NCBI RefSeq assembly: GCF_024733565.1
Contig: NZ_JANIOC010000008.1
Coordinates: forward strand, 124,001-188,000
DNA: 64,000 nucleotides
From: Rossellomorea sp. SC111
GTDB lineage: Bacteria; Bacillota; Bacilli; Bacillales; Bacillaceae_B
Direction: 5' to 3'
Of the stretch, positions 8,835 through 16,852 are shown piece after piece; position 1 is the stretch's first letter; each line of letters begins with the position of its first letter. A program made the position numbers and the translations under genes. Under the pieces are notes generated by a model. It was not told where the DNA came from, ran no database searches, and was given only the letters and a program-made list of their open reading frames with translations.

Positions 8835-9343
8835 CAACAATTAACATTCAAGGGAAAAATCAGATCATTGATCATCAGGAAGATGTAGTAAAGTATTTAA
8901 ATGAACAAGGGGTAATCTATGAACATTGGAATATTGAAAAACTGGACGAATCACTAAGGGACCGATACGCTTTAACCGATGATGATAAAGAGGCAATTCT
9001 CTCAACCTTTGAAGAAGAGATAGAAGATATTTCAGCACGCAGGGGGTATCAGGCACGGGATGTGATCTCCCTTTCCGACAGCACACCAAATCTTGAAGAG
9101 TTATTAAAGAATTTCCAACAGGAACACCATCATACAGATGATGAAGTACGCTTTATCGTAAATGGACATGGCGTGTTTGTCATTCAAGGAAAGGATGGGG
9201 ATTTCTTTGAGGTACACCTGAATCCGGGGGACCTAATTTCCGTTCCTGAAAACATCCGCCACTATTTCACCTTAAGCGATGATAAAAAAGTAGTCGCAGT
9301 CCGCATTTTCGTCACCCAGGAAGGCTGGGTACCAATCTATTGA
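8831..9343 (+). CDS. mtnD: Acireductone dioxygenase
   Basis: Cupin-fold metalloenzyme of 170 residues that oxidises acireductone to 2-oxo-4-methylthiobutanoate and formate (Fe form); the Ni form makes an off-pathway product. The metal ligands are visible as the [10 protein letters not shown] motif (two His and one Glu) and the later His in ENIRHYFTL. It overlaps mtnB by ATGA and ends the operon at a strong terminator. Confidence 0.96.
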   Translation: MTTINIQGKNQIIDHQEDVVKYLNEQGVIYEHWNIEKLDESLRDRYALTDDDKEAILSTFEEEIEDISARRGYQARDVISLSDSTPNLEELLKNFQQEHHHTDDEVRFIVNGHGVFVIQGKDGDFFEVHLNPGDLISVPENIRHYFTLSDDKKVVAVRIFVTQEGWVPIY

Positions 9344-9353
9344 TCATCTATCA

Positions 9354-9397
9354 GGATAGACAAAGAGTCGCTTCTTTTGTCTGTCCTTTATTTTTTT
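9354..9397 (+). terminator. Terminator of mtnWXBD
   Basis: GGATAGACAAA (9354-9364) pairs with TTTGTCTGTCC (9376-9386), followed by a long T run. Confidence 0.9.
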
Positions 9398-9558
9398 GCA
9401 TGATTCATTTTTGGCGAAAAATGTCTAATTCAGCAATAATAATAGTTATTTTGTCTTGTTTTGCGAATCTATTTACTTTTCTGATAATACTTGCGATAAT
9501 GCTCAAGTAATGATTTTACTTAAAAGAGACTAGGAGCTAAAAAAGGAGTTTAGAAGAA

Positions 9559-9804
9559 ATGGGTCGTTTATTAAAACAGAAGTGGCTATTATTGAAAATC
9601 AACCACAAGCGCTCGGAAATGGTATCAATGGGAGTAAACTTAGGATTATGTGCTGAGGAGACAATCAAATGCAGCCAGCAATTGGATCAGCTGTTGAACG
9701 ACTATGAAAAGTGCACAAATAATGCTGGATCAGAGACGTTGCATGAATCATCAAGTGAATTAGGGCAATACATTAAGAGTTTATTAAAACGCACTGCTTC
9801 TTGA
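9559..9804 (+). CDS. spo0E: Spo0E-family aspartyl-phosphate phosphatase
   Basis: Small protein of 81 residues. Residues about 11-60 show the Spo0E pattern: I-x-x-K-R-x-E-M-x-x-x-G-x-x-x-G-L ... T-I-K-C-S-Q-Q-L-D-Q-L-L-N-x-Y, where S-Q-x-L-D is the family signature. Family members dephosphorylate Spo0A-P and delay sporulation. Position immediately downstream of mtnD and upstream of mhqR matches spo0E in B. subtilis, although the intervening ykvA and kinD are missing. It has a C-terminal extension compared with the shorter Spo0E-like protein at 17542. An AAAAAAGGAG site precedes ATG 9559. A TGGCGAA heptamer at 9412-9418 resembles a Spo0A box but is too short to rely on. Confidence 0.8.
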   Translation: MGRLLKQKWLLLKINHKRSEMVSMGVNLGLCAEETIKCSQQLDQLLNDYEKCTNNAGSETLHESSSELGQYIKSLLKRTAS

Positions 9805-9906
9805 CCAATCACCATGAATTCCCTCATCATTCAGACATATGAAGAAAAGAGTCTCCGTTCAATTCCACATTCACATCCTATTTACAAAACTAATTTGTCG
9901 TTTCTC

Positions 9907-9953
9907 AAAAGCAAAGGACGGTTCGCCAAACGCGGGCCGTCCTTTGCTTTTTT
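9907..9953 (+). terminator. Terminator after spo0E-like gene
   Basis: AAAGCAAAGGACGG pairs with CCGTCCTTTGCTTT (9937-9950) and is followed by T; it ends just upstream of the mhqR promoter. Confidence 0.88.
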
Positions 9954-9977
9954 ACTCCGGCAGAAAGACGCAGACAG

Positions 9978-10006
9978 TTGACAATGACCAGATATATTTG
10001 TATAAT
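9978..10006 (+). promoter_or_regulatory. Consensus promoter of mhqR-type gene
   Basis: TTGACA (9978-9983) and TATAAT (10001-10006) with a 17-base spacer: a perfect sigma-A consensus, as would suit a gene held down by its own repressor. Confidence 0.85.
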
Positions 10007-10046
10007 ATTTTGAAACTGAGATATATTCTTTAAAGGAATGAATGCC

Positions 10047-10496
10047 ATGACCGAGAAACAAAATACTAAACAATCGTTGAAACTTTTCATAGTCCTATCC
10101 AGAGCTTTTAAAGCTTTAAATGAAGAGATAAATAAGAACATTCAGGAAAATGGGTTGAACCCGACTGAATTTGCCGTACTTGAGCTTCTGTATCATAAGG
10201 GAGACCAGCCTTTGCAACAAATTGGAGGAAAGATCCTGTTAGCTTCAGGCAGCATCACTTACGTAGTCGATAAGCTTGAACAAAAGGGGTATCTTAAACG
10301 TGTTGCCTGTCCAACGGATCGTCGGGTGACATACGCCCAGATTACTGACAATGGCAGAGGGTTGATCGATGATATTTTCCCGAACCATGAGAACCGAATA
10401 CACGAGTTAATGTCTGCACTGTCTCCCGACGAAAAAGAAGAAACCATTCAAATGTTAAAAAAGCTTGGACTATCCATCAAAGATCTGTCCTATTAG
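10047..10496 (+). CDS. mhqR: MarR-family repressor, MhqR-like
   Basis: Winged-helix MarR regulator of 149 residues. The segment [47 protein letters not shown] contains the DNA-binding helices and [13 protein letters not shown] is the wing. The sequence closely resembles what I recall of B. subtilis MhqR (YkvE), which represses dioxygenase and azoreductase genes that detoxify quinones. ATG 10038 abuts the AAAGGA site; ATG 10047 is correctly spaced and is chosen. No mhq target gene lies nearby, so it would act in trans. Confidence 0.85.
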   Translation: [149 protein letters not shown]

Positions 10497-10509
10497 GCCC
10501 TGTCAACCT

Positions 10510-10542
10510 GCCCTGTCTATTATAGACGGGGCTTTTATTTTT
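10510..10542 (+). terminator. Terminator after mhqR
   Basis: GCCCTGTCTA and TAGACGGGGC form a stem with a three-base loop, followed by TTTTATTTTT. Confidence 0.9.
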
Positions 10543-10615
10543 GAGGGTAGGACATATCTGAATTTCTTTCTTTCGAACAATCAAGGAATTAGTTGGGATC
10601 CCTTGTTACACCGCT

Positions 10616-10680
10616 GTTGATTTCCGTGCAAGACTTCGCTTTCCTCCGGCGGAAAGTGAGCACCTGAAGCGGAAATCAAC
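10616..10680. repeat. Intergenic repeat copy A (short, inverted ends)
   Basis: A 65-base element bounded by inverted ends GTTGATTTCCG and CGGAAATCAAC, with an inner pair GCTTTCC / GGAAAGTGAGC. Its first part is identical over 39 bases (10608-10646) with copy B at 12708-12746, and its right end matches the right end of copy C. It encodes no protein. Confidence 0.85.
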
Positions 10681-10735
10681 CACTACTCACTACATCAAAA
10701 GCAACAGTATATAAGTAAACAGCCTAAAGATAAAT

Positions 10736-10782
10736 CCGAACGATTTCTATTTTAAAAAAAAGAATTTGGAATGAACGTTCGG
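10736..10782. repeat. CCGAACG/CGTTCGG hairpin upstream of pepF
   Basis: CCGAACG (10736-10742) pairs with CGTTCGG (10776-10782) around an AT-rich, partly paired arm. A related hairpin lies downstream of the gene at 12895-12939. The rest of 10543-10925 holds repeat copy A and no other feature I can identify. Confidence 0.6.
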
Positions 10783-10925
10783 AATTTCTTTTAACTCAAC
10801 ACTTTGTCCCACTCTCTTTTAATTTTTAGGAGATATTAATGAAATCGATCCTTATATCAACAGGAGATTTCGTCTATGAAGTCGAATAACTATAATCGGG
10901 ATGAATTTAAGAGGAGGCATAAAGT

Positions 10926-12620
10926 ATGAAGTTTGAAGATTATACATATGAAAGACCAAATCTGGAAGAGATTAAGCCTGCATTCGAAAAGGTGCTCCAG
11001 AAATTTAAAGCAGCTTCAGATGTTTCAGAACAGGTGGAAGCGATCAAGGAAATCAATGACATCCGACTTACCATCGACACTATGCAAAATATTTGCTATA
11101 TCAGGCATTCCATCGATACAAATGATAGGTTTTACAAAGAAGAGCAGGAGTATATCGATGATATGATGCCTGAGGTTTCCGGCATGGTGACAGAATATTA
11201 TCGGGAACTTGTGAATTCCCCCTATCGTAAGGAACTAGAAGATAAGTGGGGTAAGCAGTTATTTTCTCTGGCAGAGAGTGAAATCAAAACGTTCTCCCCT
11301 GAAATTATCACTCTGCTTCAAAAAGAAAATAAGCTTTCTTCCCAATATACGAAACTTATGGCTTCTGCAAAGATCCCTTTTGAAGGCGAAGAGAGAACTT
11401 TGGCCCAAATGGGTCCCTTTACACAATCTGTAAATCGGGGGACAAGGAAAGAAGCAGCCTTTGCCACAGTATCTTTCTTTGAAGAAAATCACGAAGAATT
11501 AGATCGTTTATTCGATGAGTTAGTCAAAGTACGTCATACGATAGCGACAACGTTGGGATATAAGAACTTTGTTGAGCTGGGGTATTACCGCATGACGAGA
11601 ACGGATTATACACCTGATATGGTAAAGGCATTCCGTGATCAGGTGAAGGAGCATATCGTTCCTCTTTCTACAGAGCTGAAAGAAAGACAAGGGAAGCGGA
11701 TCGGAATCGAGTCCATGAAATTTTATGATGAAGGATTTAAATTCACGTCCGGCAACGCATCCCCTAAAGGAGACCCTCAGTGGATCATTGACAATGGTAA
11801 GAAAATGTATGAAGAGTTATCACCTGAGACAAAGGAATTCTTTGACTTCATGATTGAACGCAATCTCATGGATTTAGAAGCGAAAAAGGGGAAAGCAGGA
11901 GGTGGGTATTGCACATATATTGCAGGGTATGAAGCACCCTATATCTTCTCGAATTTCAATGGTACCTCTGGCGATATTGATGTATTGACACACGAAGCGG
12001 GCCACGCATTCCAAGTATATTCAAGCCGTGGTTTCGATATTCCGGAATACATTTGGCCAACATACGAAGCGTGTGAGATCCATTCCATGAGCATGGAATT
12101 CTTCACATGGCCATGGATGAATTATTTCTTTAAGGAAGATACGGATAAGTATCAATTCTCTCATTTGAGTGAGGCACTGCAATTTCTCCCGTACGGTGTA
12201 GCGGTCGACGAATTTCAGCATTTTGTGTATGAGAATCCCGAAGCAACACCTGCTGAACGGAACGCAGCATGGAGAAAGATCGAGAAAGAGTATCTTCCAC
12301 ACAAAGACTACGATGGGGTTTCGTATTTAGAAAATGGAGGGTTCTGGCAGCGCCAATCCCATATTTACAATTCACCATTCTACTATATTGATTATACGTT
12401 AGCTCAAATCTGTGCTTTTCAATTTTGGAAGAAAATGAATGAGGATCGTGAAGGGGCATGGGATGATTATGTTTCCCTTTGTAAACTGGGTGGAAGCCGT
12501 TCATTCACAGCACTCGTGGAAGCGGCACATTTAGACTCCCCATTCCAGGAGGGAACCGTCGAAAAAGTAATCGAACCAATCAGGCAATGGTTAAATGGAA
12601 TCGATGACACAACCCTATAA
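10926..12620 (+). CDS. M3-family oligoendopeptidase (PepF-type)
   Basis: Zinc metallopeptidase of 564 residues expected to degrade short peptides in the cytoplasm. The active site DVLTHEAGHAFQVY contains HExxH (around residue 350), and the third ligand glutamate is in YEACEIHSMSMEF about 25 residues on. It belongs to the M3 family, oligoendopeptidase F group, of usual length for the M3B_PepF type (about 560-600). A strong GAGGAGG site precedes ATG 10926. It stands alone, flanked on both sides by intergenic repeats and related hairpins, so it forms its own transcription unit. No signal peptide is visible. Confidence 0.92.
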   Translation: MKFEDYTYERPNLEEIKPAFEKVLQKFKAASDVSEQVEAIKEINDIRLTIDTMQNICYIRHSIDTNDRFYKEEQEYIDDMMPEVSGMVTEYYRELVNSPYRKELEDKWGKQLFSLAESEIKTFSPEIITLLQKENKLSSQYTKLMASAKIPFEGEERTLAQMGPFTQSVNRGTRKEAAFATVSFFEENHEELDRLFDELVKVRHTIATTLGYKNFVELGYYRMTRTDYTPDMVKAFRDQVKEHIVPLSTELKERQGKRIGIESMKFYDEGFKFTSGNASPKGDPQWIIDNGKKMYEELSPETKEFFDFMIERNLMDLEAKKGKAGGGYCTYIAGYEAPYIFSNFNGTSGDIDVLTHEAGHAFQVYSSRGFDIPEYIWPTYEACEIHSMSMEFFTWPWMNYFFKEDTDKYQFSHLSEALQFLPYGVAVDEFQHFVYENPEATPAERNAAWRKIEKEYLPHKDYDGVSYLENGGFWQRQSHIYNSPFYYIDYTLAQICAFQFWKKMNEDREGAWDDYVSLCKLGGSRSFTALVEAAHLDSPFQEGTVEKVIEPIRQWLNGIDDTTL

Positions 12621-12712
12621 TAAAAAACATGTGGCTGGAGTATAGTTAATTCCATTTATTTTAAAGACGCATAATCTAAATAAGTGGTCTGAATAGGAAC
12701 TCTTGATACACC

Positions 12713-12845
12713 GCTGTTGATTTCCGTGCAAGACTTCGCTTTCCTCGGGCGTTCGGCTAGCCTCCTCACAGCTTTTGCTCCTGCGGGGGTCTCGCCTATT
12801 CCGCTTTTCCCGTAGGAGTCTACGTCTTGCACTCCAATCAACAGC
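12713..12845. repeat. Intergenic repeat copy B (133 bp with inverted ends)
   Basis: Bounded by perfect 10-base inverted ends GCTGTTGATT (12713-12722) and AATCAACAGC (12836-12845), extended imperfectly by TGCAAGAC / GTCTTGCA. The GC-rich interior differs from copy A after the first 39 shared bases. No coding capacity. Confidence 0.85.
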
Positions 12846-12894
12846 TAGAATCTGCAAAATACCTATTATATGCTTTTATAAAAACAATAATATT

Positions 12895-12949
12895 CCGAAC
12901 GAATTCGATTTCATTAAAGAAATTCGAATGGTCGTTCGGTTTTTTTTTT
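12895..12949 (+). terminator. Strong terminator-like hairpin downstream of pepF
   Basis: CCGAACGAATTCGATTTC (12895-12912) pairs with GAAATTCGAATGGTCGTTCGG, trimmed of two bulged bases, ending at 12939 and followed by ten T. It lies 270 bases after the gene, beyond repeat copy B. Confidence 0.75.
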
Positions 12950-12964
12950 ACTTATGCTTGGACA

Positions 12965-13215
12965 GTTGATTGAAGCGGAAGGTGCTCGACTCCTGCGGGA
13001 AACGCTGGACAGTACGAAAAGCGGAGGCGCTCGCCCAGCCCCGATAAGCATAAGATGAATGGTCCGAGAAGGGGTTTTTTGCCTTCTTGGACCATTTAGC
13101 TTATGACCTCGAGGGGCTTGCCGCCGTAGCTGGACAGGTGAGACCCCGCAGGGCATAGCCCGAGGAGTGTCACCGCCAGCCCCGCGGAAAGCGAGCACCT
13201 GAAGCGGAAATCAAC
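12965..13215. repeat. Intergenic repeat copy C (about 250 bp, with nested hairpin)
   Basis: Starts GTTGATTGAAGCGGAAGG and ends CGGAAATCAAC, giving inverted ends; the interior includes GC-rich blocks such as CTCCTGCGGGA and GACCCCGCAGGG typical of this family. A separate inverted repeat at 13049-13105 sits inside it. Together with copies A and B it fills 12.7-13.2 kb, which has no supported gene. Confidence 0.85.
13049..13105. repeat. Hairpin nested in repeat copy C
   Basis: CATAAGATGAATGGTCC and GGACCATTTAGCTTATG flank AGAAGG/CCTTCT and a T-rich loop; about 20 of 24 bases pair. With the internal GGTTTTTTG it looks like a second small element inserted into copy C. Confidence 0.7.
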
Positions 13216-13342
13216 CACTACATTCTCTTTCAAATCAACCATGTTTACGAAGACACCTATTTAATAAAAGAATTCTGTTCTTTTGCTTCTGATTTCCCAT
13301 GCTTGTACATAAGGTGAAGTAGAAGGTGTCAGGGGTGATGGG

Positions 13343-14374
13343 ATGAAAAAGATGGCTGGATCGTTTCAAATAGCAGCAGTATATGTAGGTACTGTCATAG
13401 GAGCCGGCTTTGCCACGGGAAGGGAAATTGTCGAGTTTTTCACCCGATTTGGTTTTGTCGGGTTTATTGCCATATTACTTAGTGGATACTTATTTATTAC
13501 GATGGGAACCAAGATCATGCTCAAATCCCATGATATTAAAGCGAAGTCTTTCGAGGAATTCAATGAATATTTGTTTGGCAAATGGTTTTCAAAGATCATG
13601 AATATCGTCATGATGATCATGCTGATCGGAGTTTCAGCCGTCATGCTTTCAGGGGCAGGGGCCGTTTTTCAGGAGCAGCTCCTATTATCCAAACAGTTAG
13701 GCATTTTGTTGACGATCGCATTGGGGTTTTTCACGATGATGGTAGGTATTAAAGGCTTATTTGCTGTGAATACGTTTGTCGTTCCACTTATGATTGTCTT
13801 CAATTTAATCCTGATGGTTTATTCTGTTCGTCATGCGGATTTTTTGGATGCATTCCTCATGATCCCTCACGCGGAAGACGGATGGAAATCGGTGGTGGCA
13901 CCATTTTCATATGTTGCCTTCAATCTAGCCATGGCACAGGCTGTTCTCGTTCCAGTTGCAGGAGAAGTGGAAGATCGTGAAATCATTAAATATGGGGGGT
14001 ATCTGGGCGGATTTTTTCTTACACTCATTTTGATCTCCAGTCATATCACACTCGTCATGATTCCAAACGTAACCCAGTATCAGATTCCCATGGCAGTGGT
14101 GATGAAGTCATTCGTATCGGGCGTCTATCTTATTTATATCCTCATTATTTATGGCGAGATTTTCACTTCTGTCATCGGGGGGGTATTCGGGCTCGAAAAA
14201 CAACTGGTAAATTATTGGAAAGGTTCATCCCTATTGACTTTTACCGGTATCTTCATGATGATTTATTCTTTGAGCTTCTTTGAATACAGTGAACTCCTAT
14301 CGTATTTGTACCCTCTATTTGGCTATATGAGTTTGGTATTCATTATCCTTCTCTGGATGAAGCCGAATAAATAA
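13343..14374 (+). CDS. ykvI: YkvI-family membrane protein
   Basis: Integral membrane protein of 343 residues with about ten hydrophobic segments spread over its length, beginning with GSFQIAAVYVGTVIGAGFATGREIVEFF. The VGTVIGAGFATGREI stretch resembles the substrate-binding unwound helix of LeuT/APC-fold transporters, so a secondary transporter role is plausible but not shown. Gene context matches ykvI in B. subtilis. The ribosome site GGGGTGATGGG is close to ATG 13343. No substrate can be read from the sequence. Confidence 0.8.
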   Translation: MKKMAGSFQIAAVYVGTVIGAGFATGREIVEFFTRFGFVGFIAILLSGYLFITMGTKIMLKSHDIKAKSFEEFNEYLFGKWFSKIMNIVMMIMLIGVSAVMLSGAGAVFQEQLLLSKQLGILLTIALGFFTMMVGIKGLFAVNTFVVPLMIVFNLILMVYSVRHADFLDAFLMIPHAEDGWKSVVAPFSYVAFNLAMAQAVLVPVAGEVEDREIIKYGGYLGGFFLTLILISSHITLVMIPNVTQYQIPMAVVMKSFVSGVYLIYILIIYGEIFTSVIGGVFGLEKQLVNYWKGSSLLTFTGIFMMIYSLSFFEYSELLSYLYPLFGYMSLVFIILLWMKPNK

Positions 14375-14447
14375 TGTTTAAAAAGAGTAAAAAATGAGTC
14401 TGCTGCCCATGTTAATAGAGAGTAAATAATCAAAAGGAGTGACAAAC

Positions 14448-14564
14448 ATGACACAGTCCAAACACGAAAAAGAAAGACAGTGGAATGTAAGAAAAGAGGA
14501 GCAGCATCCTCACGGTAAAGTTTCTTCGTTCAAGGAGCTAAAGGAAGGAAAGAAAGATAAATAA
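14448..14564 (+). CDS. Small DUF6254-type protein
   Basis: A 38-residue, highly charged protein beginning MTQSKHEKERQWNVRKEEQHPHG and ending KELKEGKKDK. It has a good AAAAGGAGTGA site eight bases before ATG 14448 and a terminator right after. The N-terminal pattern and the HPHGKV-S-S-x-x-E-L motif match what I recall of DUF6254, a family of tiny Bacillaceae proteins of unknown function. Too short for most automated ORF callers. Confidence 0.7.
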   Translation: MTQSKHEKERQWNVRKEEQHPHGKVSSFKELKEGKKDK

Positions 14565-14572
14565 AAGGAAAA

Positions 14573-14600
14573 CGGATGCTAAAGGGCATCCGTATTTTTA
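14573..14600. terminator. Terminator between convergent genes
   Basis: CGGATGC (14573-14579) pairs with GCATCCG (14586-14592), followed by TATTTTT; it lies between the small DUF6254-type gene and the 3' end of the DUF2254 gene. Confidence 0.85.
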
Positions 14601-14606
14601 AGCTTA

Positions 14607-15989
14607 TCATTCTTTATCGTGATGATATGAGTCATCGGTTTTGTATTGCTCGGGAAAGTATTTATTTCGCACTTCATCTTTGTCCCACTCTTCTTTACCG
14701 CAAGCTGCTGCCAATTCGTCAAGATATCTCATAATGTACTGCATATCAAGGTCCTGCAGGCAGTCATAGTCTATGCCTTCGAGAATATAATTCTTGAATG
14801 TCCAGACCAGCCGCTTTGTTTCACCGTTGTTATTTTCACCAATCATTCTCAGGGAACGCAGGATTTCTGCAATGATGGATACATCTTGTTTACCGTAATG
14901 CCTTAATTGATAAAAACTTTTATATAAATAATCGACAAAGGTTGGCTGTTCTAAAATGATACGTAACTGGTTCTCATCATCTGTCAAATATGAGTTTGGA
15001 AGCTTATGTTTTGCAAGTTTTGAAAGGATGATCCCGATTTCTTCAATGCAGTTCTTGGCTGTATTAGGGTCGTTGATGGCAGGTGAAATGGCCCTTAAGG
15101 CTATTTCTACCAGCTTCCGGATCCCGAGTTCAATGTCTTCCATCGGCTCTTTATCAGGACCCAGTACAAGGTAGCCGAGGTAATCTTCGGCATCAATCTC
15201 TTCATTCACGGTCCAAATCGTCATCACAGGAGTCCCCTCAAGTAAGTATTCGCCAGGTGTCTTTACCATCCGCACGATACTCTTATCCTTCCCGGCTTTC
15301 TTGATCATCCCCTCAATATCAATCTGTTGTAGATAACCGGATGTTTCACTGAACACATTGATGGGCTCAGTTTCCTTAAAGAAGGACTCATTGAATATGG
15401 ATGGATTTTCTTGAATGGCGTTCCTTCTATATAGGTAGCTATTATCAATTTTATTATTCGTTTTAATGGTGATGTTATGGATTAAATTACTCACCTTCAC
15501 CCAATTGGAGACATGATGCACGAAATAAACGAAGACAAATAAACAAATAACTGCCACTACGCCTGCAAATGCCGAGGAAATATATAATTCCTGACCCGAT
15601 TCATCGTGTAGGAGGACCAGCAGGGTTATGCAATAGACCACACCGGACACAAAGATGGCAAGCACCCGCTGAGTCGGGCGATCATTGATGAAATTCTGTA
15701 AAGTCCTCGGTGAATACTGGGATAGAAACGTTGTGAGAACAACCATGATGGTTGAAAAGGTAATGGTCGTCATCGTCATGATGGATGATGCAATCGTACT
15801 GATGATTGTCATGGATAAGTTGAAATTAGAGAATAAGACCTTTGGAAATATGGGATAGTTATGCTGACTTAACCACCAATCAAAATAAAAGGTGACAAGG
15901 GAAAGAAGTAAAGAGATCAGTGAGAATAAAAATGGCACAAACCAAAAGCTTTTTTGCGCTTTATTCAATATATGTATATTCAGGTTCAT
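14607..15989 (-). CDS. DUF2254 membrane protein
   Basis: Protein of 460 residues. The N-terminal 160 residues carry four hydrophobic segments (near 12-35, 55-85, 108-128 and 135-160), with ISTIASSIMTMTTITFSTIMVVLTTFLSQYSPRTLQNFINDRPTQRVLAIFVSGVVY, the typical DUF2254 core, between the second and third. The rest is a soluble cytoplasmic domain that includes ISPAINDPNTAKNCIEEI, another family hallmark. Function is unknown. It is monocistronic on the minus strand. Confidence 0.85.
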   Translation of the reverse strand: MNLNIHILNKAQKSFWFVPFLFSLISLLLSLVTFYFDWWLSQHNYPIFPKVLFSNFNLSMTIISTIASSIMTMTTITFSTIMVVLTTFLSQYSPRTLQNFINDRPTQRVLAIFVSGVVYCITLLVLLHDESGQELYISSAFAGVVAVICLFVFVYFVHHVSNWVKVSNLIHNITIKTNNKIDNSYLYRRNAIQENPSIFNESFFKETEPINVFSETSGYLQQIDIEGMIKKAGKDKSIVRMVKTPGEYLLEGTPVMTIWTVNEEIDAEDYLGYLVLGPDKEPMEDIELGIRKLVEIALRAISPAINDPNTAKNCIEEIGIILSKLAKHKLPNSYLTDDENQLRIILEQPTFVDYLYKSFYQLRHYGKQDVSIIAEILRSLRMIGENNNGETKRLVWTFKNYILEGIDYDCLQDLDMQYIMRYLDELAAACGKEEWDKDEVRNKYFPEQYKTDDSYHHDKE

Positions 15990-16073
15990 AACAGGGTTCC
16001 ACCTTACTAGACAGTATGCTATAAGAATAGCCTCAAAGTCGTCACCATAAACATTAGTATGTTGGCTTACATC

Positions 16074-16099
16074 AAAAAAGGAGGAGGAAGTCCTCCACC
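16074..16099 (-). terminator. Terminator of ykvS
   Basis: On the minus strand GGTGGAGGACTTCCTCC forms a short GC-rich stem followed by TCCTTTTTT. Confidence 0.8.
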
Positions 16100-16121
16100 T
16101 TAAGACTATATATTCTTAGTA

Positions 16122-16301
16122 TTATGCCTCTACAATTTTATAGTTTTTGTGATTTACCACCGTCTTTTCTTCTAATTCAAGATCGCGATAATTCTTCATA
16201 TAAGTTAAATCGACGATCACTGAATTTTCATTCACTTTCTCAACGATTCCTTTTAATCCTTCTCTAAATTCAATCACATTCCCAATCTCTGCTTTTTTCA
16301 T
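16122..16301 (-). CDS. ykvS: YkvS-family small protein
   Basis: A 59-residue protein, MKKAEIGNVIEFREGLKGIVEKVNENSVIVDLTYM..., ending TVVNHKNYKIVEA. The GNVIEF-x-x-G-x-x-G-x-V-E-K-V-x-x-x-S-V-I-V-D pattern suggests a small beta-barrel (KOW/DUF2187-like). It matches B. subtilis YkvS as I recall it. The ATG at 16301 lies nine bases after AAAGGAG; a TTG just before it is in frame but too close. Confidence 0.82.
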   Translation of the reverse strand: MKKAEIGNVIEFREGLKGIVEKVNENSVIVDLTYMKNYRDLELEEKTVVNHKNYKIVEA

Positions 16302-16467
16302 CAAAAGCCGCTCCTTTTTGGCAAAATTCTACAAACAATTACTAATATTTTGACCCAAAGTCACAAAAAGGTAAAGAGTTTTCTAAAAATTCCATATTAA
16401 ATTTATCTCTTGAGCTCATCAGTCATTTGAAACTACAATAGAAACAGTGAAGATGGAGGTATTGTAT

Positions 16468-16662
16468 ATGAGTGAAACAGAAATTCTTGAACAGTTGCAA
16501 TCATTGCGTACAAGAGAAGTAGAGGAAATAACGGTATTGAAGGAAGATTTTCTTGCTTTCCGATCTGTGCTGGTAAAACAGGGTGATTTTAAACAATTCC
16601 GCGGGATCGCTAAACAAGGTGGGAATATCCTTTTTCAATATCTGGATACACCGCGAAGTTAA
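16468..16662 (+). CDS. Small conserved-looking protein of unknown function
   Basis: A 64-residue acidic protein, [35 protein letters not shown]... ending [14 protein letters not shown]. In-frame GTG and ATG starts at 16447 and 16453 exist, but GGAGGT (16455-16460) lies seven bases before ATG 16468, so that start is preferred. No signal peptide or membrane segment. I do not recognise the family with confidence. A terminator follows at once, so it is a one-gene unit. Confidence 0.75.
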   Translation: MSETEILEQLQSLRTREVEEITVLKEDFLAFRSVLVKQGDFKQFRGIAKQGGNILFQYLDTPRS

Positions 16663-16668
16663 ACGAAG

Positions 16669-16692
16669 TGGAGGAGATCATCCTCTGCTTTT
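16669..16692 (+). terminator. Terminator
   Basis: GAGGA and TCCTC arms around GATCA are followed by TGCTTTTTTT. Confidence 0.75.
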
Positions 16693-16852
16693 TTTGCCTG
16701 TGCGTGTTGGAGTCTTGCTGTATATCATCATTATATGAACGGATTTCTTCAGATAGTATAGAAGGATGGACGATTGGTGGTAACCATTACCTGCTGAAAT
16801 TCTTCCCATACATTGTTATCTTATGGGGGAGCACTATTTAGGAGGTAGAAAT

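Noticed and set aside
9412-9418. TGGCGAA as a Spo0A box upstream of the spo0E-like gene
   Set aside because: A seven-base match is expected by chance and it is about 140 bases from the start codon with no second box.
12914-13198. 94-codon minus-strand frame
   Set aside because: It lies inside intergenic repeat copy C; the frame is a by-product of GC-rich repeat sequence.
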